A program made the position numbers and the translations under genes. 64,000 nucleotides of DNA from Synaphobranchus kaupii (taxonomy: Eukaryota > Chordata > Actinopteri > Anguilliformes > Synaphobranchidae). Each line of letters begins with the position of its first letter. Positions within the stretch are counted from its first letter, which is position 1. Shown here in pieces: positions 46,263 through 57,067 of the stretch. Location of the stretch: contig CM056381.1 in the NCBI GenBank assembly GCA_029718625.1, forward strand, positions 50,186,608-50,250,607, in the 5' to 3' direction. The notes under the pieces are model-generated. The model saw only the letters and a program-made list of their open reading frames with translations. It was not told the origin of the DNA and ran no database searches.

Positions 46263-46960
46263 ATGTGGTCCTGGAAAAAAATAAGATAATTACTTTCAAA
46301 ATGTCAAGGTCAGGTGTCCCAACATTCAAATAAGCATATCTTCTTCCACTATATTCAGATTTCAATGCATGACACATCATTTGAAAGCTTAGGATCTGCA
46401 TTTTAATAATCTGTAAAACAACTGAAAAATGACCTATTGACTTAAGGACCAAAACACCAGCTGCGGTCAAATGTAACAATAAGCGGCCTCTAACTGATTC
46501 TGTTGTTTTCACTATGCTATATGAGCATCAAGTCATGTTTCTCATTTTGGACTAAAATAAGAGGAATGTTGCTCAAGCTTATAAAACGCAGTTGTGTGCA
46601 CTATGCACCGGGATTCGTTTTAGCATTACACATATTTTCAAGGTGGCTTTGATGATTGAATAAGCAACGTATGTGTTTTTTACAACGACGTTGACAATGT
46701 GTATTGCGGTGGACATTATAGAGAATGTGAAGTTGACCACCTTGTGAAAATGGTTCGTGTTTAACATAGCTTTAACATTAGTTCAACATTAATAAGTAGT
46801 CTTCCTCAAAACTTGGCGGCCAAAATGATGGCAACTTCACATTCACATAGTTGGGGTGGGTTGGGTGTTTACAGGGAATATTAGCTAACGTGTGTTAGCT
46901 AGCTAGTGCACATGCTAACAAGCTAGCTAAAGTTAGCTAACGTTAGCTCAACACTGAAGC
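46263..46960. other. No gene recognised
   Basis: Contains inverted words CAAGGTGGCTTTG / ACCACCTTGTG around 46640-46750 suggestive of a small foldback, plus GTTAGCTAGCTAG runs near 46890-46945. Confidence 0.45.
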
Positions 46961-46964
46961 AAAT

Positions 46965-47017
46965 GACAGACCGAAAATAGGCCCTAATGTCCAAAATAGC
47001 GAAGGTGCCCCTTAAGG
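46965..47017. mobile_element. Solitary end of a TTAA element
   Basis: GACAGACCGAAAATAGGCCC then TAATGTCCAAAATAGCGAAG, abutting TTAA at 47013-47016. It is related to the terminal repeat of the element at 23125. The partner end was not found. Confidence 0.6.
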
Positions 47018-47174
47018 TACTTACTTTTTCACTGGAAGCCATATTTGGTTCTTCTTCAACCAAATGAAAGTTTAAACCAGCTAGAGAGACTCTCTCATAC
47101 AAACTAGGGTCTGCTCGTCTGCTTAAATTCTGGCAACACAAATTCGGTCCATCCGCATGCGCACTAGTGCTTAG

Positions 47175-47262
47175 CCCCGCCCAGCAAGCTGTAAGCCCCT
47201 CAAGCCCCGCCCAGCAAGCTGTAAGCCCCTCAAGCCCGCCCAGCAAGCTGCAAGCCCCTTCT
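47175..47262. repeat. Minisatellite, 3 units (right arm, inverted)
   Basis: Unit CCCGCCCAGCAAGCTGTAAG then CCCCTCAAG, the inverse of the left-arm unit with one copy more. Confidence 0.85.
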
Positions 47263-47496
47263 GCAGTTCTGCAGATACACCCTACTCACTTCAGAAACAA
47301 AATGGCACCAAAAAAATAAGGCGCTCGCCACCTTATTCGAAATAACCCCAGAAGGGATTTTGTAATAGTGAAATTAAATGTTATTCAAATTGTAGCCAAC
47401 CCCTGTCTTGACATCATGCCGATTGTTCAAATCCGATTGGTCCAAGATATGCTGGCAAAGAGGCGCTCTGAAATGTTTTCTGATGTGGCTAGGTCA

Positions 47497-48998
47497 GTAA
47501 ACTCCAGATGAACAACGACATTTTTACATGTAGATCTTCATCAAAATCTCGTCTACAGTATGGTATAATGCATTTTAATATTGCGAATGGGTGTTTTTTT
47601 TAATGAACATGAAAAGGGAAGATGCACCTTATAGATTCCGAATCCAAAAACTGAGAATTCTGATAACCCAGTGCCAGCTAAAGTCGCTAGCTGCTGTGTT
47701 TTTCTCTGGACCATATCGCCGGTAAACTCCATTATGAACAACGACATTTTTACATGTAGATCTTCATCAAAATCTCGTCTACAGTATGGTATAAAGCATT
47801 TTAATATTGCGAATGGGTGTTTTTTTTAATTAACATGAAAAGGGAACATGCACCTTATAGATTCCGAATCCAAAAACTGAGAATTCTGATAACCCAGTGC
47901 CAGCTAAAGTCGCTAGCTGCTATGTTTTTCTCTGGACCATATCGCCGGTAAACTCCATTATGAACAACAACATTTTTACATGTAGATCTTCATCAAAATC
48001 TCGTCTACAGTATGGTATAAAGCATTTTAATATTGCGAATGGGTGTTTTTTAAAATTAACATGAAAAGGGAACATGCACCTTATAGATTCCGAATCCAAA
48101 AACTGAGAATTCTGATAACCAGTGCCAGCTAAAGTCGCTAGCTGCTATGTTGTTCTCTGGACCATATCGCCTGTAAACTCCATATGAACAACGACATTTT
48201 TACATGTACATCTTCATCAAAATCTCGTCTACAGTATGGTATAAAGCATTTTAATATTGCGAATGGGTGTTTTTTTAATTAACATGAAAAGGGAACATGC
48301 ACCTTATAGATTCCGAATCCAAAAACTGAGAATTCTGATAACCCAGTGCCAGCTAAAGTCGCTAGCTGCTATGTTTTTCTCTGGACCATATCGCGGTAAA
48401 CTCCATTATGAACAACGACATTTTTACATGTAGATCTTCATCAAAATCTCGTCTACAGTATGGTATAAAGCATTTTAATATTGCGAATGGGTGGTTTTTT
48501 TAAATTAACATGAAAAGGGAACATGCACCTTATAGATTCAGAATCCAAAAACTGAGAATTCTGATAACCAGTGCCAGCTAAAGTCGCTAGCTGCTATGTT
48601 TTTCTCTGGACGATATCGCCGGTAAACTCCATATGAACAACGACATTTTTACATGTAGATCTTCATCAAAATCTCGTCTACAGTATGGTATAAAGCATTT
48701 TAATATTGCGAATGGGTGTTTTTTTAAATTAACATGAAAAGGGAACATGCACCTTATAGATTCCGAATCCAAAAACGGAGAATTCTGATAACCAGTGCCA
48801 GCTAAAGTCGCTAGCTGCTGTTTTTCTCTGGACCATATCGCGGTAAACTCCAGATGAACAACATTTTTTACATGTAGATCTCATCAAAATCTCGTCTACA
48901 GTATGGTATAAAGCATTTTAATATGCGAATGGGTGTTTTTTAAATTACGTGAGAAGGGAACATGCACCTTATAGATTCCGAGTCCAAAAACAGAGAAT
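47497..48998. repeat. 225-bp satellite, about 6.7 tandem units (block 1)
   Basis: Units begin GTAAACTCCA..ATGAACAACG and contain TTTTTACATGTAGATCTTCA, TATTGCGAATGGGTG, CACCTTATAGATTCCGAATC and AAAGTCGCTAGCTGCT. Anchor word AACAACGACA (or variant) occurs at 47511, 47737, 47963, 48187, 48411, 48636 and 48857, giving periods of 226, 226, 224, 224, 225 and 221. Copies differ by small indels. The last copy is the most diverged. Minus-strand frames inside the units are by-products of the repeat. Confidence 0.95.
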
Positions 48999-49564
48999 GG
49001 AAGGTGGCGCTTTAAACACTTTGTTATGACTTTTTAAATTCTGTTTGCTGTGTAATTGGTTCTACAAAACAACATGCAGCATACAGCTTCCAATCAAAGG
49101 CCCCCACCCCCTACCCTTTTACAGCTTTTACCCTACCCATAACTTGTTGCTGTTAATATTTAAAAAATTATTTCTGCTTGGGACCCAAGAAGAGAACAAC
49201 ACTGAAAACATGGTTGTCTGTAGACTAGATACGTTAAAATTACATTCGCAATTGTGTGCCTTGTGTAGATATAATTATCTTTTGATAAGAAAGTAGGTGG
49301 CTCTGAAAAGAGCCTTTGGGGTGTGAAGTAAGACATCAGAGCTGTAAGGACAGGGCTGTGTAAATGTCAAGAAATAACCTGTTTACCCTCTAATTTAAAT
49401 GTGTCCCATCACTGTCTAAATGATTTAAGCCAATGTTAGGATGCATAATGCAACCCATACCCATGTCTGACAGAAAGCCAAACATGGCCCCGTTTAGCCG
49501 GTCATCTGGTCCTTTCAAGGCCATATCCGGTAGTCGCGGTCTGACCCCGCCAGTTCAGCGAGGG
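48999..49564. other. No gene recognised
   Basis: Short frames only, no family features. Confidence 0.45.
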
Positions 49565-49885
49565 AGGATGTCCGAAAACATCAATTGGTTTTGGGAAATA
49601 GCAAATCGATTTCCCTGATGTCTGTCTTCATGCGCCGCATAGGCTGATCCTTGTATTTCCGTACGTTGCCAATGCTGTTCCCACGAGGTGAATCACCATC
49701 ACATCTGGGTCGTCGCGGATGTCAGCCGTTTCGAGCGAGAAGAGGCATTAAGTGTTCCCACCTTCTGCCCCCTCTGCCAGCCCAGGTGATCTGGCAATCT
49801 AGCCCCAGGTTCTGGTCCAGTCCAAATGCTCATAATGCGCCTGCAGGCTGGCGATAAGCGAGCTCCGATGCATAAACCGGTGGTA
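49565..49885 (-). pseudogene. SGNH-hydrolase-like fragment, frameshifted
   Basis: Minus-strand frames give GSSLIASLQAHYEHL, then LGLDCQITWAGRGGRRWEHL, PLLARNG, VIHLVG, and NVRKYKDQPMRRMKTDIREI then DLLFPKTN. This order recalls the fish SGNH-type domain (IIGSSL..., GxGGxRWEHLxPLL, VIHLGGND, ..LFP) that occurs in repeat-associated and recombinase-associated proteins. At least three frameshifts and a stop are present, and the GGND motif is damaged by a one-base loss. Assignment is from memory of the family. Confidence 0.5.
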
Positions 49886-49889
49886 ATGA

Positions 49890-50650
49890 GCAATCGGTCA
49901 TGCTGTCAATAGAAATAAAAACTAACGTTTTGTGGCGCAAATACTGTATTTATAGCTTTATTATGCAATCGCTATTCGCTAAATTATCTCTATGTTAACC
50001 CACGATTGGATAGACTGTCCTCAAGTTGTGAATGGTCGAATGCATTACCTGAACAAAGCCAATAGGGTTAATAAACAAATTATGAAATATCCGCGCATTG
50101 TCAAAATGGGTCAGACCCAGACGCATTAAGTAGGCTAATCAATGTTACTGTTGCGAATACAGTGGAATTCTGAAGCCGCGGGACCCGCCAAGTTTGAAAC
50201 TGAGACGTTTGGCACGTAGCCTATGGCGTTTTGGGAGTACATATTTAATTAAATACAACACGCCATAACAATATATTTGAGTAAATGTGTAGAGTATATT
50301 AGTTTTCCTGTACGAATACCACAAAATATCGGTTCTTGTTGTTGAAAAAATAAGGATAACGGTATCCTAAAAGCAGCACCATGATGATGTGTTTCCGTCC
50401 AACGAGAGTGATTACACGGAAGTGAAACGGGCTTTTAAAAAATAATTTTAAAGCGAACAAACGTCCTTTTTCTGACAAGCTAGCGATTTATATATTGTTA
50501 TTGATTATATTGTAGCATTTAGGACAATATACATGAAAAATAAGATGGCAAAATATGTTTTCTTTCCTATCATGGTTTCTACTGAAGCTCGCACCGAAGC
50601 TTGTATCACTTTCAGAGAAGCACGTGATCGATGACAAACGAGGCTGCGGT
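49890..50650. other. No gene recognised
   Basis: Intergenic DNA without supported features. Confidence 0.45.
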
Positions 50651-50659
50651 TAGTACCAT

Positions 50660-50860
50660 GTGATTTCATACTTTCATACATGTCATACTAGCACCCGGTC
50701 TCGACGTCTGTCTGTCCTGGCCCCACGGTGGTGGAATGAGCTCCCGTGGAGGTCAGAACAACAGAAGTCTGACCACCTTCAAGCGCATATTGAAGACTCA
50801 CCTCTTCAAGCTGCACCTCTCTCCACCCCTCCCTACTCCTTGTGACCTCCCTTGATTGTG
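50660..50860 (+). pseudogene. LINE RT C-terminal fragment
   Basis: Plus-strand frames read RLSVLAPRWWNELPW, then, after a shift, TFKRILKTHLFKLHL. This is the same C-terminal motif (APxxWNxLP...FKxxLKTHLF) as in the L2/Jockey-like LINE tail at 45660, but from a different family judged by its sequence. Ends at CTTGTGACCTCCC near 50850. Confidence 0.8.
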
Positions 50861-50910
50861 TTTTTCTGAATCCTTGTTTAAGTGGTTCAAGCTGCTAGTT
50901 TAATACTTAA

Positions 50911-51499
50911 AGGTTGTATCAGCGATTTTGGGTGGAACATAAATGATTTTTTTTTTCCTCACGATCCACTAGCTGCCCGCCCCATAAGCAGGCCGTCAAA
51001 AAACCGCGTCTCTGTAGGCAGCCTATGCTCCGAGATCGTACACAAAACAAATGGTACTACCAACCACTCAAAACCAAAATAAACAGTATTCCAACCAATC
51101 ACAATGATCTGCACAAAGCCTAATACTCTATCTCGCTGAAATCTTGACGATTTACAAACGGTTTGGTTCTTACAAACGTTATTAACGTCGTTATAATTCT
51201 GGATGCTTGAACACTATTTTTAAAACATAACATAATTATTCATAAGTATGTTTGTTTGGATTTCGCTTCAGAAGTGACGTCACGTTTGTGCAGATCATTG
51301 TGATTGGTTGGAATACTGTTTATTTTGGTTTTGAGTAGTTGGTAGTACCATTGTTTTTGTGTACGATCTCGGAGCATAGGCTGCCTACAGAGACGCGGTT
51401 TTTTGACGGCCTGCTTATGGGGGCGGCAGCTAGCGGATCGTGAGGAAAAATCAGATGAATGTGATCATTTATGTTTCCACCAAAATCGCTGATACACCT
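50911..51499. mobile_element. 589-bp TTAA-target foldback MITE
   Basis: TTAA on both sides (50907-50910 and 51500-51503). The arms AGGTTGTATCAGCGATTTTG then GGTGGAACATAAATGAT are inverted on the right and continue for over 200 bp, including CTGTAGGCAGCCTATGCTCC and CCAACCAATCACAATGATCT. No coding sequence. Confidence 0.92.
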
Positions 51500-51599
51500 T
51501 TAAGGTTACTTATTGGCTTACTGTTGTACACGCCAATGATCGATATCGTGTGGTATCATACTGAAAAAATCATACTGACTACGCCTGGTGCTTGAAATC

Positions 51600-52031
51600 G
51601 TATAAAGCATTTTAATATTGCGAATGGGTGTTTTTTAAATTAACATGAAAAGGAACATGCACCTTATAGATTCCGAATCCAAAAACAGAATTCTGATAAC
51701 CAGTGCCAGCTAAAGTCGCTAGCTGCTATGTTTTTCTCTGGACCATATCGCCTGTAAACTCCATATGAACAACGACATTTTTACATGTACATCTTCATCA
51801 AAATCTCGTCTACAGTATGGTATAAGCATTTTAATATTGCGAATGGGTGTTTTTTTTAATTAACAGAAAAGGGAACATGCACCTTATAGATTCCGAATCC
51901 AAAAACGGAGAATTCTGATAACCAGTGCCAGCTAAAATCGCTAGCTGTTTTTCTCTGGACCATATCGCCGGTAAACTCCAGATGAACAACATTTTTTACA
52001 TGTAGATCTTCATCAAAATCCGTCTACAGTT
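51600..52031. repeat. 225-bp satellite, about 1.9 units (block 2)
   Basis: Starts mid-unit at GTATAAAGCATTTTAATATTG and ends at CCGTCTACAGT, also mid-unit. It is in the same orientation as block 1, 2.6 kb away. Confidence 0.92.
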
Positions 52032-52113
52032 TGGCTGCAATGCCTCAGTGTTTCAGGAGGCCTCATTTCACCATCACTACTAGCTACACAACTCATAGCA
52101 TCAGTTAAATAAA

Positions 52114-52176
52114 TGGTTCTCAAACTCGGTCTGGGGCCCCCCTGTGTATGCTGATTTTCGTTCCAACCACAATGGG
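52114..52176. mobile_element. hAT MITE end fragment
   Basis: GTTCTCAAACTCGGTCTGGG then CCCCCCTGTGTATGCTG is a diverged copy of the terminal repeat seen at 23879. The other end is missing. Confidence 0.65.
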
Positions 52177-52299
52177 CCTCTTTCACGTCACCGGATCGTA
52201 GAACGGAAGTAAACAAAAGTGTATTGCCTGCTTCTGGTTTCGTATATCGTCACTTCCAAAATGGCACAATCAACGTTTACCACATTGAAAACTATAGAG

Positions 52300-52870
52300 C
52301 TCCGTAGTCCGCCCACTTTGGTGACAAACGTCTGGTGCCACTTTTCGGAAAAAATACAATGGGATTCAATGGACTGAAAATGTTTTTTTTTAAATATTCA
52401 GGCAGCTGCACGTTCAAAACACACCCATGAGAGGGGTTGTCACATTTTAAAATATTTATAAAATCGGTCATTGAAATTATGTCAAACAAGTAACAACACG
52501 TTTCAAAAAACAACTAAACGACTACACATCGGGCTAGTCATTGCTCGCCACCACTGCTGAAGTGAAAGCTAAAGCTGACACTTTGACATGGTCAGACTGA
52601 TAGTGATTCTCATCCTTGGTGATACTCTTAGTTTCACTTCCATAATAAGACAAGTGATAGCCATTTCGCTAGCAGCGCGGCCGGTAGCTACTTCTTTGGC
52701 TGGTGGCTACTTCCATAATAAGTTACAGAGCAGACCGAGTGATAGCTATTTTCGGTAGCAGAGCGGCCGGTAGCTACTGTGTTAGTTAGCAAAAGGCGGA
52801 GCCGGCAATGACCGGGGTTTCTGGGTAGTGTAGTTATGTTCTAAAAACCCAGTTTATTATACGATTCAAA
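52300..52870 (-). repeat. Second copy of the 5' exon repeat, inverted, damaged
   Basis: Reverse complement of 38235-38690. The exon part (about 52545-52665) still reads SITKDENHYQSDHV in one frame but has lost one base in HVES. The donor has become CAATGACTAG, so it could not splice. Its upstream part holds a tandem duplication (GATAGCYATTTCG...CGGCCGGTAGCTACT, twice). Confidence 0.75.
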
Positions 52871-53759
52871 TTGACAGAGCTAAGTGCTGCGCTGAAAGAT
52901 ACATAACGTTATGATACATGAACGATACATAACGTTGTGAGTGAATGAGCATGGCATATATTTCTGGAAAAACCTTTTAAAATACTGTTAATAGTAGCAA
53001 TATTAGCACATTGCTACACTTTTTGTTTGAAAAGTCATATATAAATTAGATTATTATTATTATTATTATCTTAGCTCAATTAGTTAACGTAGCCACTTGC
53101 CTTGGTAGTCGAAGATCAACTGCTCATGAAAGAGCTTGTAAACCCTTCTTTAATTTCGACCACTTGGTTTTACTGGAATGTCCGTTAGCCGGTGAACATC
53201 GTTCATGTCCATTTTTGGTAATTTCTTTAAGGAAGACGTGAACTCCATTTGCTACTTAAGTAAAGTACACTTCTGTGGTTATGTCAGTTGTGTGATCTTA
53301 ATTTGGCGCCCAACACGGGGCTGTCTATCCAATTCCCACCCCAATTTAGAATGTCCAATTATCTCCCCAAACCGCACAGAGCGGAATCGAAGGAAGACCA
53401 CCTATCCAGCGGCATGCAGGCCATGGGCTTGTCCATGCTCAGCGGGGTTGTAAAGATTTTTTAAAAACAAGTAAAAAATAATAAAATTTTAAAAAAAAAC
53501 GCAACCTGCGACATCCGAAAGGACAAGCCCAAGTCGCGTACATATTATAAGTAGTTTTGGCAGCTCTGGTAATTTGCTGTGCTCACTCCAGGAGGTAGCA
53601 AATAGGCTACAAAGCAGGCTAGTAGGGAAAACGGTTGAGTGGTGGTGACGTTGGCGGAATGCGACCGATTGTTGTAGTAATGTAGTTGATTTTCTTTTTC
53701 CTTTTTTTACCCTCACCACCACCCCCGCTTCATCGGAGGTCAATACTTTATTACTTGGT
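52871..53759. other. No gene recognised
   Basis: A short (ATT)n run at 53052-53070. A primer-binding-site-like word is noted separately at 53303. Confidence 0.45.
53303..53322 (+). other. tRNA-Lys primer-binding-site-like sequence
   Basis: TTTGGCGCCCAACACGGGGC differs little from the tRNA-Lys1,2 primer site of some LTR retroelements. No LTR ending in CA is seen just before it and no gag after it, so this is weak. Confidence 0.25.
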
Positions 53760-55099
53760 ACATATAATTTATAATTTCATAATAATAAAATACGAATAGT
53801 TAAACAATGGATAAGAGCAAGGAGAAGAAAAAATGCAGGGGTAAACATAAAAAGAACAGATTTAAAAATAATAATAATAAACTAAAATAATAAATTGGTT
53901 TATTTAGAGAAAAAAAAAAAACACTCAACAAAGAGGAGAGGAAAAAAAAGGAATAAGGAAATAAACATAAATTATTAATTTGTAAATAAACCTATCTTTT
54001 TTTCTTGAAAAAACACTTAAAGTGGATGCCATTTTTCTGAATATTTGTCCAATTTCCCCTCCATACTATATGCTATTTTCCCTCCATACTATATGCTATT
54101 TTTTCTAGTTTAACTTGCTGTATGGCTCATTGGCCCATCCTTTGTAGGAAGGTATTGTTGTTTCTATCCAGTGTCTCAGAATCAGTTTTTTGTAATTATA
54201 GATACAACGGAAAATATGTTCTTTTGATGTGTGGATGATTATATACAGAAAGGTCCCCAAGAATACAAGTAGTAGCAGTTAGAGGAATAGTGATGTTCAA
54301 CCGATTCAGTACTCTATCGGCAGTATCTGCCCACAAGGACTGTACATGTTTGAATTCCCATAATAAGTGGATCAAAGTCCTTTGGATTCCTTACATTTTA
54401 TACACAGCCCGCTTAATCTTTTGCAGTAACTCTGGACTATAATAAAGTCTGTTCAATATTTTAAATTGAAGTAGTTTGTTATTAATTGATCTAAAGGTAT
54501 CTCTAGCATTGGCCCAAACCGAGGTCCAGTTAATTCCATTTGATGTGTTCAGGTCTTTGACCCAGGAGGATGAACATTTATTAAATGATATGTCAGTTAT
54601 TTTATTAAGTTGACTAAAATACTTAGTTTTAACTGAAGAATCATAGTTAAATAATATATCACCATATTCATGTGACTGTCGATGTAGATCCTTAAGATTA
54701 ATTGTTTGGAGATTAAGGTTAGTTTGGCATAGTTTAAAATTCCTTTACTGAGAGACCTTTCTGTAAGACCAAATCTGGAAAAGAAATAAATGTATTCTCA
54801 ACTACAATGTCACTTAATGTTTTGATCCCTGCCATCCTCCAAGTATCCCAAATAAAACGCTTAGAATTTAACATTAATTTTGGAGATTTCCATACTGGTT
54901 GAGTAAGACATGCTGATGCAATGTAACATAAGTGTTTTTCACACAGTCTAAAAATAGAAACGATGTTTCAATTGGTGTATAGGACAGAAGTTACTGTAAT
55001 ATAATGACCAAATAGAGATACCCAAACAGTGAAATTGTGTTCGATTTGAATCCAGTCCTTAGAAATGATGGGATTAAACCATTCCCTGGCTTGCAGAGA
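53760..55099 (-). pseudogene. L1/Tx1-like LINE, ORF2 C-terminal part and 3' UTR
   Basis: On the minus strand, from about 54390, broken frames read LWADTADRVLNRLNITIPLT and LTATTCILGDLSVYNHPHIK, then ETLDRNNN and WIETTIPSYKGWANEPYSKL. This is the region after RT at the end of L1-like ORF2 (carboxy-terminal WxxSxxxK-type segment). The frame is interrupted by stops and a 23-bp tandem copy of TCCATACTATATGCTATTTT. Sequence from 54400 to 55099 continues the ORF2 interior in decayed form. The 3' UTR is A-rich on the plus strand (53800-53990). The 5' part runs into the assembly gap. Confidence 0.65.
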
Positions 55100-55599
55100 N
55101 NNNNNNNNNNNNNNNNNNNNNNNNNNNNNNNNNNNNNNNNNNNNNNNNNNNNNNNNNNNNNNNNNNNNNNNNNNNNNNNNNNNNNNNNNNNNNNNNNNNN
55201 NNNNNNNNNNNNNNNNNNNNNNNNNNNNNNNNNNNNNNNNNNNNNNNNNNNNNNNNNNNNNNNNNNNNNNNNNNNNNNNNNNNNNNNNNNNNNNNNNNNN
55301 NNNNNNNNNNNNNNNNNNNNNNNNNNNNNNNNNNNNNNNNNNNNNNNNNNNNNNNNNNNNNNNNNNNNNNNNNNNNNNNNNNNNNNNNNNNNNNNNNNNN
55401 NNNNNNNNNNNNNNNNNNNNNNNNNNNNNNNNNNNNNNNNNNNNNNNNNNNNNNNNNNNNNNNNNNNNNNNNNNNNNNNNNNNNNNNNNNNNNNNNNNNN
55501 NNNNNNNNNNNNNNNNNNNNNNNNNNNNNNNNNNNNNNNNNNNNNNNNNNNNNNNNNNNNNNNNNNNNNNNNNNNNNNNNNNNNNNNNNNNNNNNNNNN
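55100..55599. other. Assembly gap (500 N)
   Basis: Exactly 500 undetermined bases, probably an arbitrary scaffold gap. Open frames crossing it are meaningless. Confidence 0.99.
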
Positions 55600-55794
55600 A
55601 TATTTCCAAACGTGATTACTTAGACAAAATTGCATATAGGCTGTGGCCAAATTATTCCCCATTACTGTAACCAGGCTCTGGTGTCTCTTCTGTCTATAAA
55701 CATAGGTTGGGAACAGTAGGCCTAAATGAATAATGACATAAGATACAGCTTTCTGAGTTTGGCAAAGGTTGTAGCCTACTCACAAACCATTGTT

Positions 55795-56480
55795 TTTATT
55801 TTCGAGTCCCGGTAAAATTCCCCGTTAACATATAACTTGTCAACCACCCAGGCGAACTTCGCCTCTGTACAATCTGATGCGGGAATTGTTCGTTCATTGA
55901 GTATTTCTGTACCCTTTAAGATGACGTCCCGCGTTCAAGAACCGACATCTTCCTTTTAAATTCCGTAAACTTTGCAACAATCGGAAGCCGGTCTTTCAGC
56001 ATTATACTTTTTGCGACCAAGTCTGTACCCTATCAAACTGGATATCTTGGATTACCTCGGTTGTCATCTTCAGCTCCTCTTGCATAATTTGTTTCACCCG
56101 TTTCTCCCGTGGATTCGTAGGTCTCCAAGTCATCTTCTTTGATTCCCATAAACAGAAAATTGTCTCGTGTTTCCACATTGTAGATCAAGCTTTCAGTTTA
56201 GCATTCTCCACTTGAGAACTTCAGTAGTTGCTTGCAATATCCCAACGTCCGTTTTCTTTTTTGCATTTTCTTTTTTTCAGGTCTTCGACGAATGCATTGT
56301 TGTATCCGACGGCCGCCTTAAGTTCTGTTACGTCTTTTATTAATTCATGCAATAGATTTGAATTAGGTCTTTCGTTGATGCAGAGAGCGATCATCCCGCG
56401 GTTATCGTCTTTTCAGCATCGCTTGAAACCAAGTTGATGGGCTCTCCCACACGCTTCAATTCATGTTTAGCAGTCATGTT
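55795..56480 (-). pseudogene. L1/Tx1-like LINE ORF1 remnant
   Basis: Minus-strand reading from about 56477 starts MTAKHELKRVGEPI and continues in several frames with DNFLFMGIKEDDLETYESTG, KQIMQEELKMTTEVIQDIQF, DRVQTW, VAKFTEFKRKMSVLERG and LNERTIPASDCTEAKFAWVV. This is the RNA-recognition and C-terminal part of ORF1p of L1/Tx1-clade fish LINEs (xNLxFxGIxE ... RVHRLG ... F). Many frameshifts. Its strand and position upstream of the ORF2 piece indicate one LINE copy interrupted by deletion and the gap. Confidence 0.72.
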
Positions 56481-56907
56481 CGCGTAATAAAAATCGATAG
56501 ATCATCAACAGTTTGTTCCGTTCTTTACTTTATTCAATTCCAGTATACTAGTGCTCCTTTTACTTCGGATGAATTATATAATTGGCCACGAGGGTAGAGT
56601 AAACAAAAACTCAAAACATTATCACCCTACTCTTCCACTTCCGTCATCGCATTCTCAGTAATGTAGTAACGTTTTATTTCTACTTATATTAATTGCGTGG
56701 TTGTGTGGTTCAAAAATCGCAAAATGTGTTTTTTTTTGTGAATGGCAAATGACACTTTTAGCCATGTAGCCCCATCCAGCCCTCCGCCAATTTTTTTTTT
56801 ACCGTTCTACACTTACCTAACACAAAAAAACTGACCACTAGTGGCGCCATATAATGTACTTGAATGGAGCATAAAAAAATGAATGGCGGAGATGGGGAGA
56901 TATTGGT
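56481..56907. other. No gene recognised
   Basis: AT-rich DNA between the LINE and the CT repeat. Confidence 0.45.

Positions 56908-57067
<160 letters not shown>

Larger units (their letters stand above)
45410..47274. mobile_element. Foldback element with minisatellite arms
   Basis: Starts CTGCAGAACTGCAGAAGGGG and ends with the inverse. Arms of about 110 and 138 bp continue through GGCTAAGCACTAGTGCGCAT then GCGGATGGACCGAAT, inverted at 47140-47180. Within each arm is a GC-rich 29-31 bp tandem unit, twice on the left and three times on the right. A LINE 3' end (45660-46262) and a TTAA-element end (46965-47017) lie between the arms. No coding sequence of its own. Confidence 0.75.

Noticed and set aside
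47553..48772. Repeated minus-strand frames as a tandem gene family
   Set aside because: Frames differ between units because of indels. No start or splice context conserved.
47497..48998. CRISPR-like array
   Set aside because: Units are contiguous 225-bp satellites without spacers, in a vertebrate genome.
53303..53322. Intact LTR retrotransposon or endogenous retrovirus here
   Set aside because: Only a primer-site-like word. No LTR end, gag or pol nearby.
54968..55670. Four frames of about 200 codons
   Set aside because: They span the 500-N gap and are not real.
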